This document shows, one piece after another, positions 1-6,351 of a stretch of DNA of 8,599 bases. The notes beneath the pieces were generated by a model. It saw nothing but the letters and a program-made list of their open reading frames with translations, made no database searches and had not been told where the DNA came from. Location: contig JBELHW010000066.1 of the NCBI GenBank assembly GCA_042091225.1, forward strand, positions 1 to 8,599, written 5' to 3'. How positions within the stretch are numbered: the stretch's first letter is position 1; the number at the start of each line of letters is the position of its first letter. This DNA comes from JABAYQ01 sp042091225 (GTDB taxonomy: Bacteria > Bacteroidota > Bacteroidia > Flavobacteriales > UBA7312). The position numbers were made by a program, and so were the translations under genes.

Positions 1-15
1 ACGCTCTTCCGATCT
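1..15 (+). other. Illumina adapter remnant (artefact)
   Basis: These 15 bases are identical to the 3' end of the Illumina TruSeq read-1 adapter, which ends in GCTCTTCCGATCT. Genomic sequence begins at 16. The adapter T at 15 joins the genomic AA at 16-17 to make an artificial TAA in the frame of the downstream synthetase. That frame needs a glutamate codon there, because the family motif reads E-T-S-I-G-L-D-R, so the true base was probably G. The stop is therefore not biological. Confidence 0.95.
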
Positions 16-431
16 AAACATCAATTGGACTAGACAGAATGTTCCTGACTATTTTAAGCCATTCTTTTACAGAGGAAGAAGTAAATGGAGAAAGCAGAAC
101 AGTTCTCTCAATCCCTGCAATGTTATCTCCTGTAAAAGCAGCTATTTTACCGCTAACTAAAAAAGACGGATTACCAGAAAAAGCAAAAGAAATTTTAAAC
201 TCTTTAAAAGGAGAGTATAATTGCCAATATGAAGAAAAAGACTCAATAGGAAAAAGGTATAGAAGGCAAGATGCAATTGGTACTCCTTTTTGTATTACGG
301 TCGATCATCAATGCTTAGAGGACAATACTGTTACCCTAAGAGATAGAGACACAATGGAACAAAAGAGAATTGCTATTTCTGAACTAAGAAATCTCATTAG
401 TGAAAAAGTAGATTTGAAGAATTTTCTTTAA
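16..431 (+). CDS. glyS: Glycine--tRNA ligase, C-terminal part (5' truncated by contig end)
   Basis: Glycyl-tRNA synthetase charges tRNA-Gly with glycine in the cytoplasm. This looks like the single-chain homodimeric class II type (GARS-like), not the alpha/beta tetramer type. The frame is open from the first genomic base, with complete codons from 18. It reads T-S-I-G-L-D-R-M-F-L, the class II motif 3 region, so the ATG at 39 is internal and not a start. The anticodon-binding domain follows: a P-V-K-A-A-I-L-P-L segment, the conserved block E-K-D-S-I-G-K-R-Y-R-R-Q-D, then G-T-P-F-C-I-T-V-D and R-D-R-D-T-M-E-Q. About 137 residues of an enzyme of roughly 500 remain. The gene converges on pth with one base between the two stop codons, so there is no room for a separate terminator. 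Identification is secure; only the true start is missing. Confidence 0.95.
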
Positions 432-432
432 T

Positions 433-996
433 CTATTTACCATTAAAATTGTTCATGGTTTGAGCTAATCCGATTGCACCAAAAGAGAGGCACATTTTTT
501 CGGCTTGATCTATGCGTTCGCTCATTAAAGATTCTTGTTCCGAATCCCAATTACTCAACACATAATCTGCCTGACGCCCTTTAGCAAAATCATTACCTAC
601 CCCAAATCGTAATCGTGGATAATTATTATGTCCTAAAACGGCATTGATGTCTTTTAATCCGTTATGACCTCCATCGCTTCCTTTTCCTCTCATGCGTAAA
701 GTTCCGAACGGTAGTGCAATGTCATCAGTAACCACTAATAAATTAGAGGTCGGTATTTTTAGTTGTTGCAACCAATAATTGACAGCTTTTCCACTAAGAT
801 TCATAAAAGTAGTAGGCTTAATAAGATAAAATGATTTTCCTTTATGTTTTATAACAGTAACTTTTACATGACGATCGTCTGTAAAAGAAGTATTGGACGA
901 CTCTGAAAGAGCGTCCAATACTTTAAATCCTATATTGTGTCTAGTATTAACATACTCTACACCAGGGTTTCCTAATCCTACAATTAGAAATTTCAT
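433..996 (-). CDS. pth: Peptidyl-tRNA hydrolase
   Basis: Pth cleaves the ester bond of peptidyl-tRNAs that drop off ribosomes, recycling tRNA. The 187-residue length is normal for the bacterial family. The N-terminus has the signature G-L-G-N-P-G followed by T-R-H-N-I-G, giving the expected active-site residues N10 and H20. The substrate-binding block K-P-T-T-F-M-N-L-S-G places M65 and N66. D91 lies in V-T-D-D-I-A-L-P, and G-G-H-N-G-L-K-D gives N112. It is the last gene of the minus-strand cluster prs-rplY-pth, starting 8 bases after the rplY stop, so it is very probably cotranscribed. The stop faces the glyS stop with a single base between, so any transcript read-through would be antisense to glyS. 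All key residues are present and nothing suggests decay. Confidence 0.97.
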   Translation of the reverse strand: MKFLIVGLGNPGVEYVNTRHNIGFKVLDALSESSNTSFTDDRHVKVTVIKHKGKSFYLIKPTTFMNLSGKAVNYWLQQLKIPTSNLLVVTDDIALPFGTLRMRGKGSDGGHNGLKDINAVLGHNNYPRLRFGVGNDFAKGRQADYVLSNWDSEQESLMSERIDQAEKMCLSFGAIGLAQTMNNFNGK

Positions 997-1004
997 ATTA
1001 TTGA

Positions 1005-1625
1005 TTATTCAGCTGGAGCAGCTTCAGAAGTTGCTTCAGCACCCTCTTCTCCTTCTCCATCTTCTTCCTCATCATCCAGAACAGCACCTCTAGCCATTTT
1101 AACACTGACTACAACAGCTTTGTCTGAAGCTAAATAAGTATAACTGTCGTTTCTTATATCGCCAATAAAAATTGTTTTGCCAATTTTTAAATCTTCGATA
1201 TTTACTTCGATTGCATCTGGCAAGTTAGAAGGAAGCGCTCTTGTTTTGATACTTCTTCTTCTAATTACTAGGTTACCTCCATTTTTAACTCCAATTGCAG
1301 ATCCATTAAAGTTAACAGGAATATTCATAGTAACTTCTTTGTCTTCAAAAACTTGTAAAAAGTCAACATGGTTTATTCTATCTGTTAATGGATGGAACTG
1401 AATGTCTTGCAATATTGCTTTGTAAACTGTTCCTTCAAAGTCTATTTCTACGATATAAACTGCTGGAGTATTTACAAGCTTATTTAGGTCATTCTCTGAA
1501 ACAGAGAAGTACACTTGCTTTTCTCCCCCGTAAAGTACGCATGGAACTTTACCCTGATTTCTTAATGCTCTGTTAGCAATTTTGCTAATTTGTCTTGCTT
1601 CAGAACTTAATGCAAATGATTTCAT
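1005..1625 (-). CDS. rplY: 50S ribosomal protein L25 / general stress protein Ctc
   Basis: L25 binds 5S rRNA in the large ribosomal subunit. This is the long two-domain TL5/Ctc form (206 residues), not the short E. coli form of about 94. The N-terminal 5S-binding domain spans roughly residues 3-95, with the conserved stretch D-I-Q-F-H-P-L-T-D-R-I-N-H-V-D-F at 74-89. The beta-rich C-terminal domain spans about 97-178. After it comes a low-complexity acidic tail (184-206, rich in Asp, Glu, Ala and Gly), common in this family in Bacteroidota. The start chosen gives the usual M-K-S-F/I N-terminus. It lies 26 bases downstream of prs and 8 bases upstream of pth, in an operon devoted to translation and nucleotide supply. 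Confidence 0.96.
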   Translation of the reverse strand: MKSFALSSEARQISKIANRALRNQGKVPCVLYGGEKQVYFSVSENDLNKLVNTPAVYIVEIDFEGTVYKAILQDIQFHPLTDRINHVDFLQVFEDKEVTMNIPVNFNGSAIGVKNGGNLVIRRRSIKTRALPSNLPDAIEVNIEDLKIGKTIFIGDIRNDSYTYLASDKAVVVSVKMARGAVLDDEEEDGEGEEGAEATSEAAPAE

Positions 1626-1651
1626 TTTTGTTTAAAATAAAAAATTAATAA

Positions 1652-2584
1652 TTAACTAATAAAATTCGAGCTTATAGATTGATTCTTGTGCACTCGCTTA
1701 ATTGTGTCTGCAAATAATTCTGCAACACCAATTACCTTTACTTTGTCACTTGGGTGACTTTTATATAATGTGTCGGCAACTAAAAGTTCCGATAATTTTG
1801 ATTCATTTAATCGCTGATAAGCGCTACCTGATAAAATTCCGTGAGTACAGCATGCTCTTACGGATGCAGCTCCATTTTCTATCATTAAGTTGGCAGCTTT
1901 TGTAAGTGTACCAGCAGTATCTACCATATCGTCAACTAATATGACGTCTTTTCCCTCTACATTTCCAATAAGCATCATTTTACTGACTTCATTGGCTTTA
2001 TCTCTTTGTTTGTAACAAACTACTACTTCAGTATGTAAATATTTAGCGTAGGTGTTTGCTCTTTTAGTCCCTCCCATATCTGGTGAAGCAATACAAAGGT
2101 TGGGTAAATTTAGACTCTTGATATATGGCAAAAATAATGTGGATGCGAACAAATGATCAACAGGCACCTCAAAGAAACCTTGGATCTGATCAGCGTGTAA
2201 GTCCATTGTCATGATGCGGTCAACTCCTGCAGCGGTTAATAAATTTGCTACTAACTTTGCTCCAACTGGCACTCTTGGTTTCCCCTTTTTGTCCTGACGA
2301 GCATAACCAAAATATGGCATAACTGCAATAATTTTGCGAGCTGAAGCTCTTTTTGCAGCATCAATCATTAATAAAAGTTCCATCAAATTGTCGGAAGGTG
2401 GAGGTGTAGATTGTACAATAAAAACATCACAACCACGAACTGTTTCATCAAAAGAAGGCTCAAACTCACCATCACTAAAATAGACAATAGAAGAATTTCC
2501 TAGAGAAGTTCCATATTCTTTAGCAATCTCTTGAGCTAAAGACTGACTGCCACTTGCAGCAAATATTTTAACAGTTGGTTCCAT
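1652..2584 (-). CDS. prs: Ribose-phosphate pyrophosphokinase (PRPP synthetase)
   Basis: The enzyme makes PRPP from ribose 5-phosphate and ATP, the precursor for purine, pyrimidine, histidine, tryptophan and NAD synthesis. At 310 residues it has the normal class I length. Visible landmarks are F-S-D-G-E-F (36-41), the flexible-loop region Y-A-R-Q-D-K-K-G-K-P-R (94-104), the PRPP synthetase signature D-L-H-A-D-Q-I-Q-G-F-F (128-138), and the ribose-phosphate-binding loop V-D-D-M-V-D-T-A-G-T (217-226). It is the first gene of the minus-strand cluster leading into rplY (26-base gap). A TAnnTTTG element (TATCTTTG on the minus strand) lies 20 bases before the ATG, which implies a leader of only about 14 nt. 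The catalytic set is complete. Confidence 0.97.
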   Translation of the reverse strand: MEPTVKIFAASGSQSLAQEIAKEYGTSLGNSSIVYFSDGEFEPSFDETVRGCDVFIVQSTPPPSDNLMELLLMIDAAKRASARKIIAVMPYFGYARQDKKGKPRVPVGAKLVANLLTAAGVDRIMTMDLHADQIQGFFEVPVDHLFASTLFLPYIKSLNLPNLCIASPDMGGTKRANTYAKYLHTEVVVCYKQRDKANEVSKMMLIGNVEGKDVILVDDMVDTAGTLTKAANLMIENGAASVRACCTHGILSGSAYQRLNESKLSELLVADTLYKSHPSDKVKVIGVAELFADTIKRVHKNQSISSNFIS

Positions 2585-2604
2585 TAGGTTATTTTATGGG
2601 TCGG

Positions 2605-2612
2605 CAAAGATA
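2605..2612 (-). promoter_or_regulatory. -7 promoter element of the prs-rplY-pth operon
   Basis: On the minus strand this reads TATCTTTG, a perfect match to the Bacteroidota -7 consensus TAnnTTTG. It lies 20 bases before the prs ATG, which implies transcription starting near 2598. No TTG stands at the preferred distance for the -33 element. The assignment therefore rests on the -7 match and its position alone. Confidence 0.6.
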
Positions 2613-2707
2613 GAAAAATTGCCTTACAATACTATATTTTTTGCATGCAACATACACTTTTTATAAATTTATATGGCTTCAATACATTAATTCTTGTTCA
2701 ATTATTG

Positions 2708-2737
2708 TTGTTATTGCCTAACAATAAGTTAATTTTG
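2708..2737 (+). promoter_or_regulatory. Promoter of tRNA-Leu (TTG-N19-TAnnTTTG)
   Basis: TTG at 2708-2710, a spacer of exactly 19 bases, and TAATTTTG at 2730-2737 reproduce the Bacteroidota sigma-A promoter consensus. Transcription would start near 2744, just before the tRNA gene at 2753. This is the best two-part promoter in the window. Confidence 0.75.
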
Positions 2738-2752
2738 CATGCTGTTTTACCT

Positions 2753-2836
2753 GCCCGAGTGGCGGAATTGGTAGACGCGCTGGATTCAAAATCCAGTGAT
2801 AGTAATATCGTGCCGGTTCGACCCCGGCCTCGGGTA
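2753..2836 (+). tRNA. tRNA-Leu (anticodon CAA)
   Basis: The sequence folds as a long-variable-arm class II tRNA. Acceptor strands GCCCGAG (2753-2759) and CTCGGGT (2829-2835) pair with a terminal G-U. The anticodon stem is CTGGA/TCCAG (2780-2784, 2792-2796), with loop TTCAAAA, so the anticodon CAA is at 2787-2789 and reads UUG. The T arm is GCCGG-TTCGACC-CCGGC (2812-2828), and the discriminator base is A2836, as expected for leucine. CCA is not encoded, which is usual in this phylum. It has its own promoter upstream and an intrinsic terminator directly after it, so it is a single-gene transcription unit divergent from prs. Confidence 0.97.
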
Positions 2837-2843
2837 CTGAAAA

Positions 2844-2871
2844 CCCTCTCAACAATTGAGGGGGTTTTTTT
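2844..2871 (+). terminator. Intrinsic terminator of tRNA-Leu
   Basis: CCCTCTCAA (2844-2852) pairs with TTGAGGGGG (2856-2864) across a 3-base loop, nine pairs including one G-U, followed by seven T. It starts eight bases after the tRNA end. The T run ends two bases before the -7 element of the next gene, so termination and initiation signals are tightly packed. Confidence 0.92.
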
Positions 2872-2872
2872 G

Positions 2873-2880
2873 TACTTTTG
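2873..2880 (+). promoter_or_regulatory. -7 promoter element for the dCMP deaminase-protease pair
   Basis: TACTTTTG matches TAnnTTTG and lies 20 bases before the ATG at 2901, the same spacing as at prs. The predicted start near 2887 gives a leader of about 14 nt. A TTG at 2856-2858 is too close (14-base spacer) to be a confident -33 element. Confidence 0.5.
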
Positions 2881-2900
2881 TGCTCTCTAGTTTAGAATAA

Positions 2901-3323
2901 ATGAAACAAAGAAAGTACGATCAAGCATATTTAAAAATGGCCTTAGAATGGGCTAAGCTTTCCCATTGTAAAAGAAAACAAGTAGGAGCTTTAATTGTTA
3001 AAAATGGAATGATTATTTCAGATGGCTATAATGGTTGTCCCTCGGGCTTTGAAAACAATTGTGAGGATGAAAATGGGGAAACAAAATGGTATGTTCTTCA
3101 TGCAGAGGCAAACGCAATATTAAAGGTTGCAAAATCTACTCAAAATTGTAAAGGAGCAACTCTTTATCTAAGCATGTCTCCATGTAAAGAGTGTAGCAAA
3201 CTTATACTACAAGCCGGGATAAGCCGATTAGTTTTCTTAAACGAATACAAAGATAAATCTGGAATAGATTTTTTAAAAAAAGCAAATATAGAAGTAGTTC
3301 ACTTTAAGCAAACAAATGAATAA
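2901..3323 (+). CDS. dCMP deaminase family protein
   Basis: This is a zinc-dependent deaminase of the cytidine/deoxycytidylate deaminase superfamily. In the dCMP deaminase (ComEB-like) branch it converts dCMP to dUMP, feeding thymidylate synthesis. The 140 residues carry the complete catalytic signature: H67-A-E69 (zinc ligand and proton shuttle) and P94-C95-K-E-C98 (two zinc-ligand cysteines). The early block V-G-A-L-I-V and the motif S-D-G-Y-N-G-C-P-S-G-F (40-50) are typical of dCMP deaminases rather than tRNA or cytosine deaminases. Additional cysteines (C46, C54) and H22 may form the second zinc site seen in some family members; that is inference. The gene overlaps the following protease by 8 bases, so the two are transcribed and probably translated together. 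Confidence 0.9.
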   Translation: MKQRKYDQAYLKMALEWAKLSHCKRKQVGALIVKNGMIISDGYNGCPSGFENNCEDENGETKWYVLHAEANAILKVAKSTQNCKGATLYLSMSPCKECSKLILQAGISRLVFLNEYKDKSGIDFLKKANIEVVHFKQTNE

Positions 3324-4881
3324 AGATTCAACATATAGCCCAATCGTATTTTCTTTTGTTCTGCTTGTAGGTATCTTTATTGGAGATTTCTTTTTTAATG
3401 GAAAAAATGCAGTTCAAAATCCCAATAAATTCGATTTATTGCTTGACCAGCTAGATGAAATATATGTAGATAGTATAGATAAAGACGAACTTACGGAGCA
3501 AGCTGTACAATTTTTAATTAAAGAATTGGATCCCCATTCTAACTATATACCAGCTCAAGATTTAGCAGCTGTAAATGAGCCAATGCAAGGAAGTTTTGAC
3601 GGCATAGGAATCGAATTCAATCTTCAAAAAGATACAATATTGGTGGTTGCTCCTATTTCTGGGGGCCCTTCACAAATGGTTGGAATACAATCAGGAGATA
3701 AAATTATCATCGTAGATGATGATACTATAGCAGGAACTGAACTAACAAATGAAAAAGTATTTAAATTGCTAAGAGGTGAAAAGGGAACAAAAGTAAAACT
3801 AGGAGTTTTAAGAAATAATCAGATTATTGACTTCGAATTAAATAGAGACAAAATACCTATTTATAGCGTTGACGTTTCTTACATGATAGACGCAAAAACA
3901 GGTTATATAAAGGTCAATCGTTTTTCCTCCACAACATATAAAGAGTTTAGAGAAGCATCAAAAAAATTATTAAAGTCTGGAATGAAAAAACTGGTTCTAG
4001 ATTTAAGAGATAACCCAGGAGGATATTTAGGCGCTTCTATAAATATTTCCAATGAGTTTTTAAGTGGAGATAAACTAATTGTATTTACTAAAGGAAGAGA
4101 TGGTATTGAAAATGAATTTTATTCTAACAACGATGGTTTACTGAAACAGACAGAAGTTGTAGCAATTATAAATGAAGGATCAGCTTCTGCAAGTGAAATT
4201 GTTGCCGGAGCAATTCAAGATAATGACAGAGGAACAATAGTTGGAAGACGTTCGTTCGGAAAAGGCTTAGTTCAGGAACAATTTCAAAATACAGATGGGT
4301 CAGCGTATCGAATAACTACTCAACGCTACTACACTCCAACCGGCCGATGCATACAGAGACCATATAATATAGGAGAAAAAGAAAACTACAATGACGACAT
4401 TTTTGACAGATATGAAAATGGCGAATTATTTTATGAAGATAGTATCCCGAGAATAGATAGCTTGAAATACACAACTCCCAACGGAAAAATTGTTTTCGGA
4501 GGTGGTGGTATTTCACCCGATGTATTCGTTGCTATCGATACATCAAAGTTTCATAATGATATTAATCAACTAATAAGAAAAGGAATTTTAAGAGAGTTTA
4601 CATTTATCTATACCGAACAATTGAGGCAAGAATTGTTATTGATGGGCATAAAAAACTTCATTGAAAAATTTGAGATAGATAAGCTAACACTTAAAGAGTT
4701 AAAGCTATATTGTGAAAAACAAAAGCAACAATTTGAGTTAAACAATTTTAACAATAACGATTTAAAAATTTTAAAAACACAACTAAAAGCTCAGGTAGGT
4801 AGAAATATATGGAATGATGATGCTTTTTTTCCTGTTATTAACGAAATAGATAATACTTTTCAAAGAGCATTAAACTACTAA
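3316..4881 (+). CDS. S41 family C-terminal processing peptidase (CtpA-like), membrane anchored
   Basis: This serine protease of the tail-specific/C-terminal processing family should act in the periplasm. It is 521 residues long. A hydrophobic segment at about 9-27 serves as membrane anchor or uncleaved signal. A PDZ domain spans about 90-175, with the G-I-G-I-E-F entry and Q-S-G-D-K-I-I-I-V turn. The S41 core spans about 190-350, with L-R-D-N-P-G-G (230-236), the nucleophile S291 in N-E-G-S-A-S-A-S-E-I, and the general base K316 in S-F-G-K-G-L-V-Q with Q320. The Ser-Lys spacing of 25 and Lys-Gln spacing of 4 match E. coli Prc and B. subtilis CtpB. Residues 400-521 are a charged, probably helical C-terminal extension. 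The start overlaps the deaminase by 8 bases, indicating translational coupling. The natural substrate cannot be read from sequence. Confidence 0.94.
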   Translation: MNKDSTYSPIVFSFVLLVGIFIGDFFFNGKNAVQNPNKFDLLLDQLDEIYVDSIDKDELTEQAVQFLIKELDPHSNYIPAQDLAAVNEPMQGSFDGIGIEFNLQKDTILVVAPISGGPSQMVGIQSGDKIIIVDDDTIAGTELTNEKVFKLLRGEKGTKVKLGVLRNNQIIDFELNRDKIPIYSVDVSYMIDAKTGYIKVNRFSSTTYKEFREASKKLLKSGMKKLVLDLRDNPGGYLGASINISNEFLSGDKLIVFTKGRDGIENEFYSNNDGLLKQTEVVAIINEGSASASEIVAGAIQDNDRGTIVGRRSFGKGLVQEQFQNTDGSAYRITTQRYYTPTGRCIQRPYNIGEKENYNDDIFDRYENGELFYEDSIPRIDSLKYTTPNGKIVFGGGGISPDVFVAIDTSKFHNDINQLIRKGILREFTFIYTEQLRQELLLMGIKNFIEKFEIDKLTLKELKLYCEKQKQQFELNNFNNNDLKILKTQLKAQVGRNIWNDDAFFPVINEIDNTFQRALNY

Positions 4882-4886
4882 TTTTT

Positions 4887-4894
4887 TACCTTTG
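4887..4894 (+). promoter_or_regulatory. -7 promoter element of the superoxide dismutase gene
   Basis: TACCTTTG is a perfect TAnnTTTG match in the 57-base gap between the protease stop and the SOD start. The predicted start near 4901 would give a leader of about 38 nt. No clear TTG lies at -33, which may mean activator dependence. Confidence 0.55.
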
Positions 4895-4938
4895 TACTAA
4901 ATTTTAAAAATTGAATTCTAATTAAAAAATAAAATATT

Positions 4939-5535
4939 ATGGCATTTGAATTACCTCAACTCCCTTATTCCAGCGATGGATTGGAACCTCACATAGATAC
5001 TAAAACAATGGAAATTCATCATGGAAAACACCATGCGGGATATACTGCTAAACTAAATGCAGCTATTGAAGGAACAGACTTAGAAGGAAAGACAATAGAA
5101 GAGATATTAAGTGGTGGAGATTTATCTCCTGCTATTAGAAATAATGGCGGAGGTTTTTATAACCATTGTTTATTTTGGACGGTTATGAGTCCTAATGGAG
5201 GCGGAACTCCTAGCGGAGAACTAGCTCAAGCAATTAATGACAGCTTCGGTTCTTTTGAAGAATTTAAAACTGCTTTTTCTAATGCTGCTGCCACACAATT
5301 TGGCTCAGGATGGGCTTGGTTATGTGCTAAAAATGGCAAAGTATCCGTTTGTTCAACTCCTAATCAGGATAATCCTATTATGAATGGTGGCTGCGGAGGT
5401 ACTCCTATTTTAGGAATTGACGTTTGGGAGCACGCCTATTATTTAAATTACCAAAATAGAAGACCGGACTATATTAATGCATTTTTCAATGTAGTAAATT
5501 GGCAAGAGGTTAGTAAAAGATTTGCTAACGCTTAA
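4939..5535 (+). CDS. sodA: Superoxide dismutase (Fe/Mn family)
   Basis: It dismutates superoxide to hydrogen peroxide and oxygen, and its 198 residues are full length for the family. The four metal ligands are all present: H27 (I-H-H-G-K-H-H), H76 (F-Y-N-H-C-L-F-W), D161 and H165 in D-V-W-E-H-A-Y-Y. No signal peptide is visible, so it should be cytoplasmic. The active-site glutamine that marks metal preference appears in the late position (P-N-Q-D-N-P), with glycines in the earlier slot (N-N-G-G-G-F). This is the pattern of Mn-type or cambialistic enzymes rather than strict Fe-type. That choice is inferred from remembered subfamily rules. The gene is a single unit, bounded by a TAnnTTTG element upstream and a strong terminator downstream. 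Confidence 0.95.
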   Translation: MAFELPQLPYSSDGLEPHIDTKTMEIHHGKHHAGYTAKLNAAIEGTDLEGKTIEEILSGGDLSPAIRNNGGGFYNHCLFWTVMSPNGGGTPSGELAQAINDSFGSFEEFKTAFSNAAATQFGSGWAWLCAKNGKVSVCSTPNQDNPIMNGGCGGTPILGIDVWEHAYYLNYQNRRPDYINAFFNVVNWQEVSKRFANA

Positions 5536-5560
5536 TACATTTTTGGATAAAAAAATTAAA

Positions 5561-5598
5561 AAAGAACCATTCTTAGCTTAAAGAATGGTTCTTTTTTT
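5561..5598 (+). terminator. Intrinsic terminator after superoxide dismutase
   Basis: A perfect 14-bp stem, AAAGAACCATTCTT (5561-5574) against AAGAATGGTTCTTT (5581-5594), closes a 6-base loop and runs into a T tract ending at 5598. The left arm is preceded by A-rich sequence, so the hairpin could also work in the minus direction. Confidence 0.93.
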
Positions 5599-5636
5599 AC
5601 AAAAAATTAAAAGAAAATACCATTGGAATAGTTGTA

Positions 5637-5774
5637 ATGAAAAAACCCTTACCATCTAAAATATGTATAACCTGCAACAAGGCTTATAACTGGCGTAAAA
5701 AATGGGCTAAAAATTGGGAAAATGTGAAGTATTGCAGCGAAAGATGTAGAAGAAATAAAGTACAATCTAAATAG
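5637..5774 (+). CDS. DUF2256 domain protein (small zinc-ribbon-like protein)
   Basis: A 45-residue protein is encoded from ATG 5637 to TAG 5774. It matches my memory of the DUF2256 family: a C10-x2-C13 pair, the core Y-N-W-R-K-K-W-A-K-N-W-E (17-28), then C33-S-E-R-C37-R-R. The four cysteines in CxxC and CxxxC arrangement point to one structural zinc. The many Lys, Arg and Trp residues suggest nucleic-acid contact, but the function of the family is unknown to me. It lies 38 bases after the SOD terminator in the same orientation, so it probably has its own promoter, which I could not identify. It is easily missed by gene callers because of its size. The conserved cysteine and tryptophan pattern makes it a real gene. 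Confidence 0.87.
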   Translation: MKKPLPSKICITCNKAYNWRKKWAKNWENVKYCSERCRRNKVQSK

Positions 5775-5868
5775 ATAGATTTTAAAAAAATCTAACATTC
5801 AAAAACTGAAAGTGGATGTAACCTTTTAAAAACAATAATACTTTTATAACTCAAAATCGATCTAATCG

Positions 5869-6201
5869 CTAATACAACAAATGTTGTTTTGATTTATTTC
5901 TCCATCCTGATTGATTAGGGTAGTCGACAAAGAATATTTTTAAATCAGATTGATTAGAATATTCAACAAAATATATTTTCTTATCTGATTGATTAGGGTA
6001 ATCTACAAAATACCAATGTCCTTTATTTCCTTTTGATTGATTCGGATAATTAACTTTATAGACTTTCAAATCACATTGATTTTCATACTCTACAACAAAT
6101 ACTTTTAAATCAGATTGATTTGAGTACTCCACAGAATATACTTTTTGAGAAAATGATATAAATGGGATTAAAGTAAAAATTAATATCGACCAGTATTTCA
6201 T
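5869..6201 (-). CDS. Secreted 7(1) septoil knot domain protein (formerly DUF6150)
   Basis: This is a 110-residue protein with an N-terminal signal peptide. Residues 1-19 are K-Y-W followed by a hydrophobic core, ending F-S-F-S-Q. Six back-to-back copies of a roughly 13-residue unit follow, pattern K-[VI]-[YF]-x-V-[ED]-Y-x-N-Q-[SC]-D-[LK], beginning near residues 20, 33, 46, 62, 75 and 88. The third is lengthened by K-G-N-K-G. The sixth ends N-Q-S-G-W, which looks like the family's terminal variant. I recognise this as the family renamed 7(1) septoil knot after structure prediction; the name is from memory and its function is unknown. It probably folds as an all-beta repeat outside the cytoplasm. 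It points away from the mobile-looking segment to its right. A one-mismatch -7 element (TATTATTG, 6221-6214 on the minus strand) is the only promoter candidate. Confidence 0.8.
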   Translation of the reverse strand: MKYWSILIFTLIPFISFSQKVYSVEYSNQSDLKVFVVEYENQCDLKVYKVNYPNQSKGNKGHWYFVDYPNQSDKKIYFVEYSNQSDLKIFFVDYPNQSGWRNKSKQHLLY

Positions 6202-6332
6202 GACTTAAAAATACAATAATAATTGTTCCTCTTTGAATTTGCTTTTAACGTATTTGTTTTGCAATAGTAAGGTTTGATTGTATATAATCAGCTATCAAGC
6301 TAAAATTCCAATCTTATTCTACAGTCACTGAA

Positions 6333-6348
6333 TAGGTTTGAGTCAAAC
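6333..6348 (+). promoter_or_regulatory. -7 element overlapped by a 13-bp palindrome, before the small DNA-binding gene
   Basis: TAGGTTTG (6333-6340) fits TAnnTTTG. Overlapping it is the perfect odd palindrome GTTTGAGTCAAAC (6336-6348). Transcription from this -7 would begin near 6347, at the edge of the palindrome, and the proposed TTG start codon follows at 6352. The layout is that of an operator covering a promoter, possibly bound by the downstream product; this is inference. Confidence 0.4.
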
Positions 6349-6351
6349 AAT

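Noticed and set aside
893..1905. Plus-strand open frames at 893-1093, 1177-1401, 1388-1576 and 1702-1905
   Set aside because: All lie opposite well-supported pth, rplY and prs genes and encode low-complexity Leu-rich peptides without motifs; they are antisense shadows.
2645..2890. 81-codon open frame across the tRNA-Leu gene
   Set aside because: It reads straight through the tRNA and its terminator, so it cannot be a real protein gene.
4316..4516. Minus-strand 66-codon frame inside the S41 protease gene
   Set aside because: It is antisense to a conserved catalytic-domain region and shows no start signal or recognisable motif.
5776..5794. Hairpin TAGATTTT-AAA-AAAATCTA after the DUF2256 gene as a terminator
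   Set aside because: The stem is AT-rich, the loop is only AAA, and no T tract follows on either strand.
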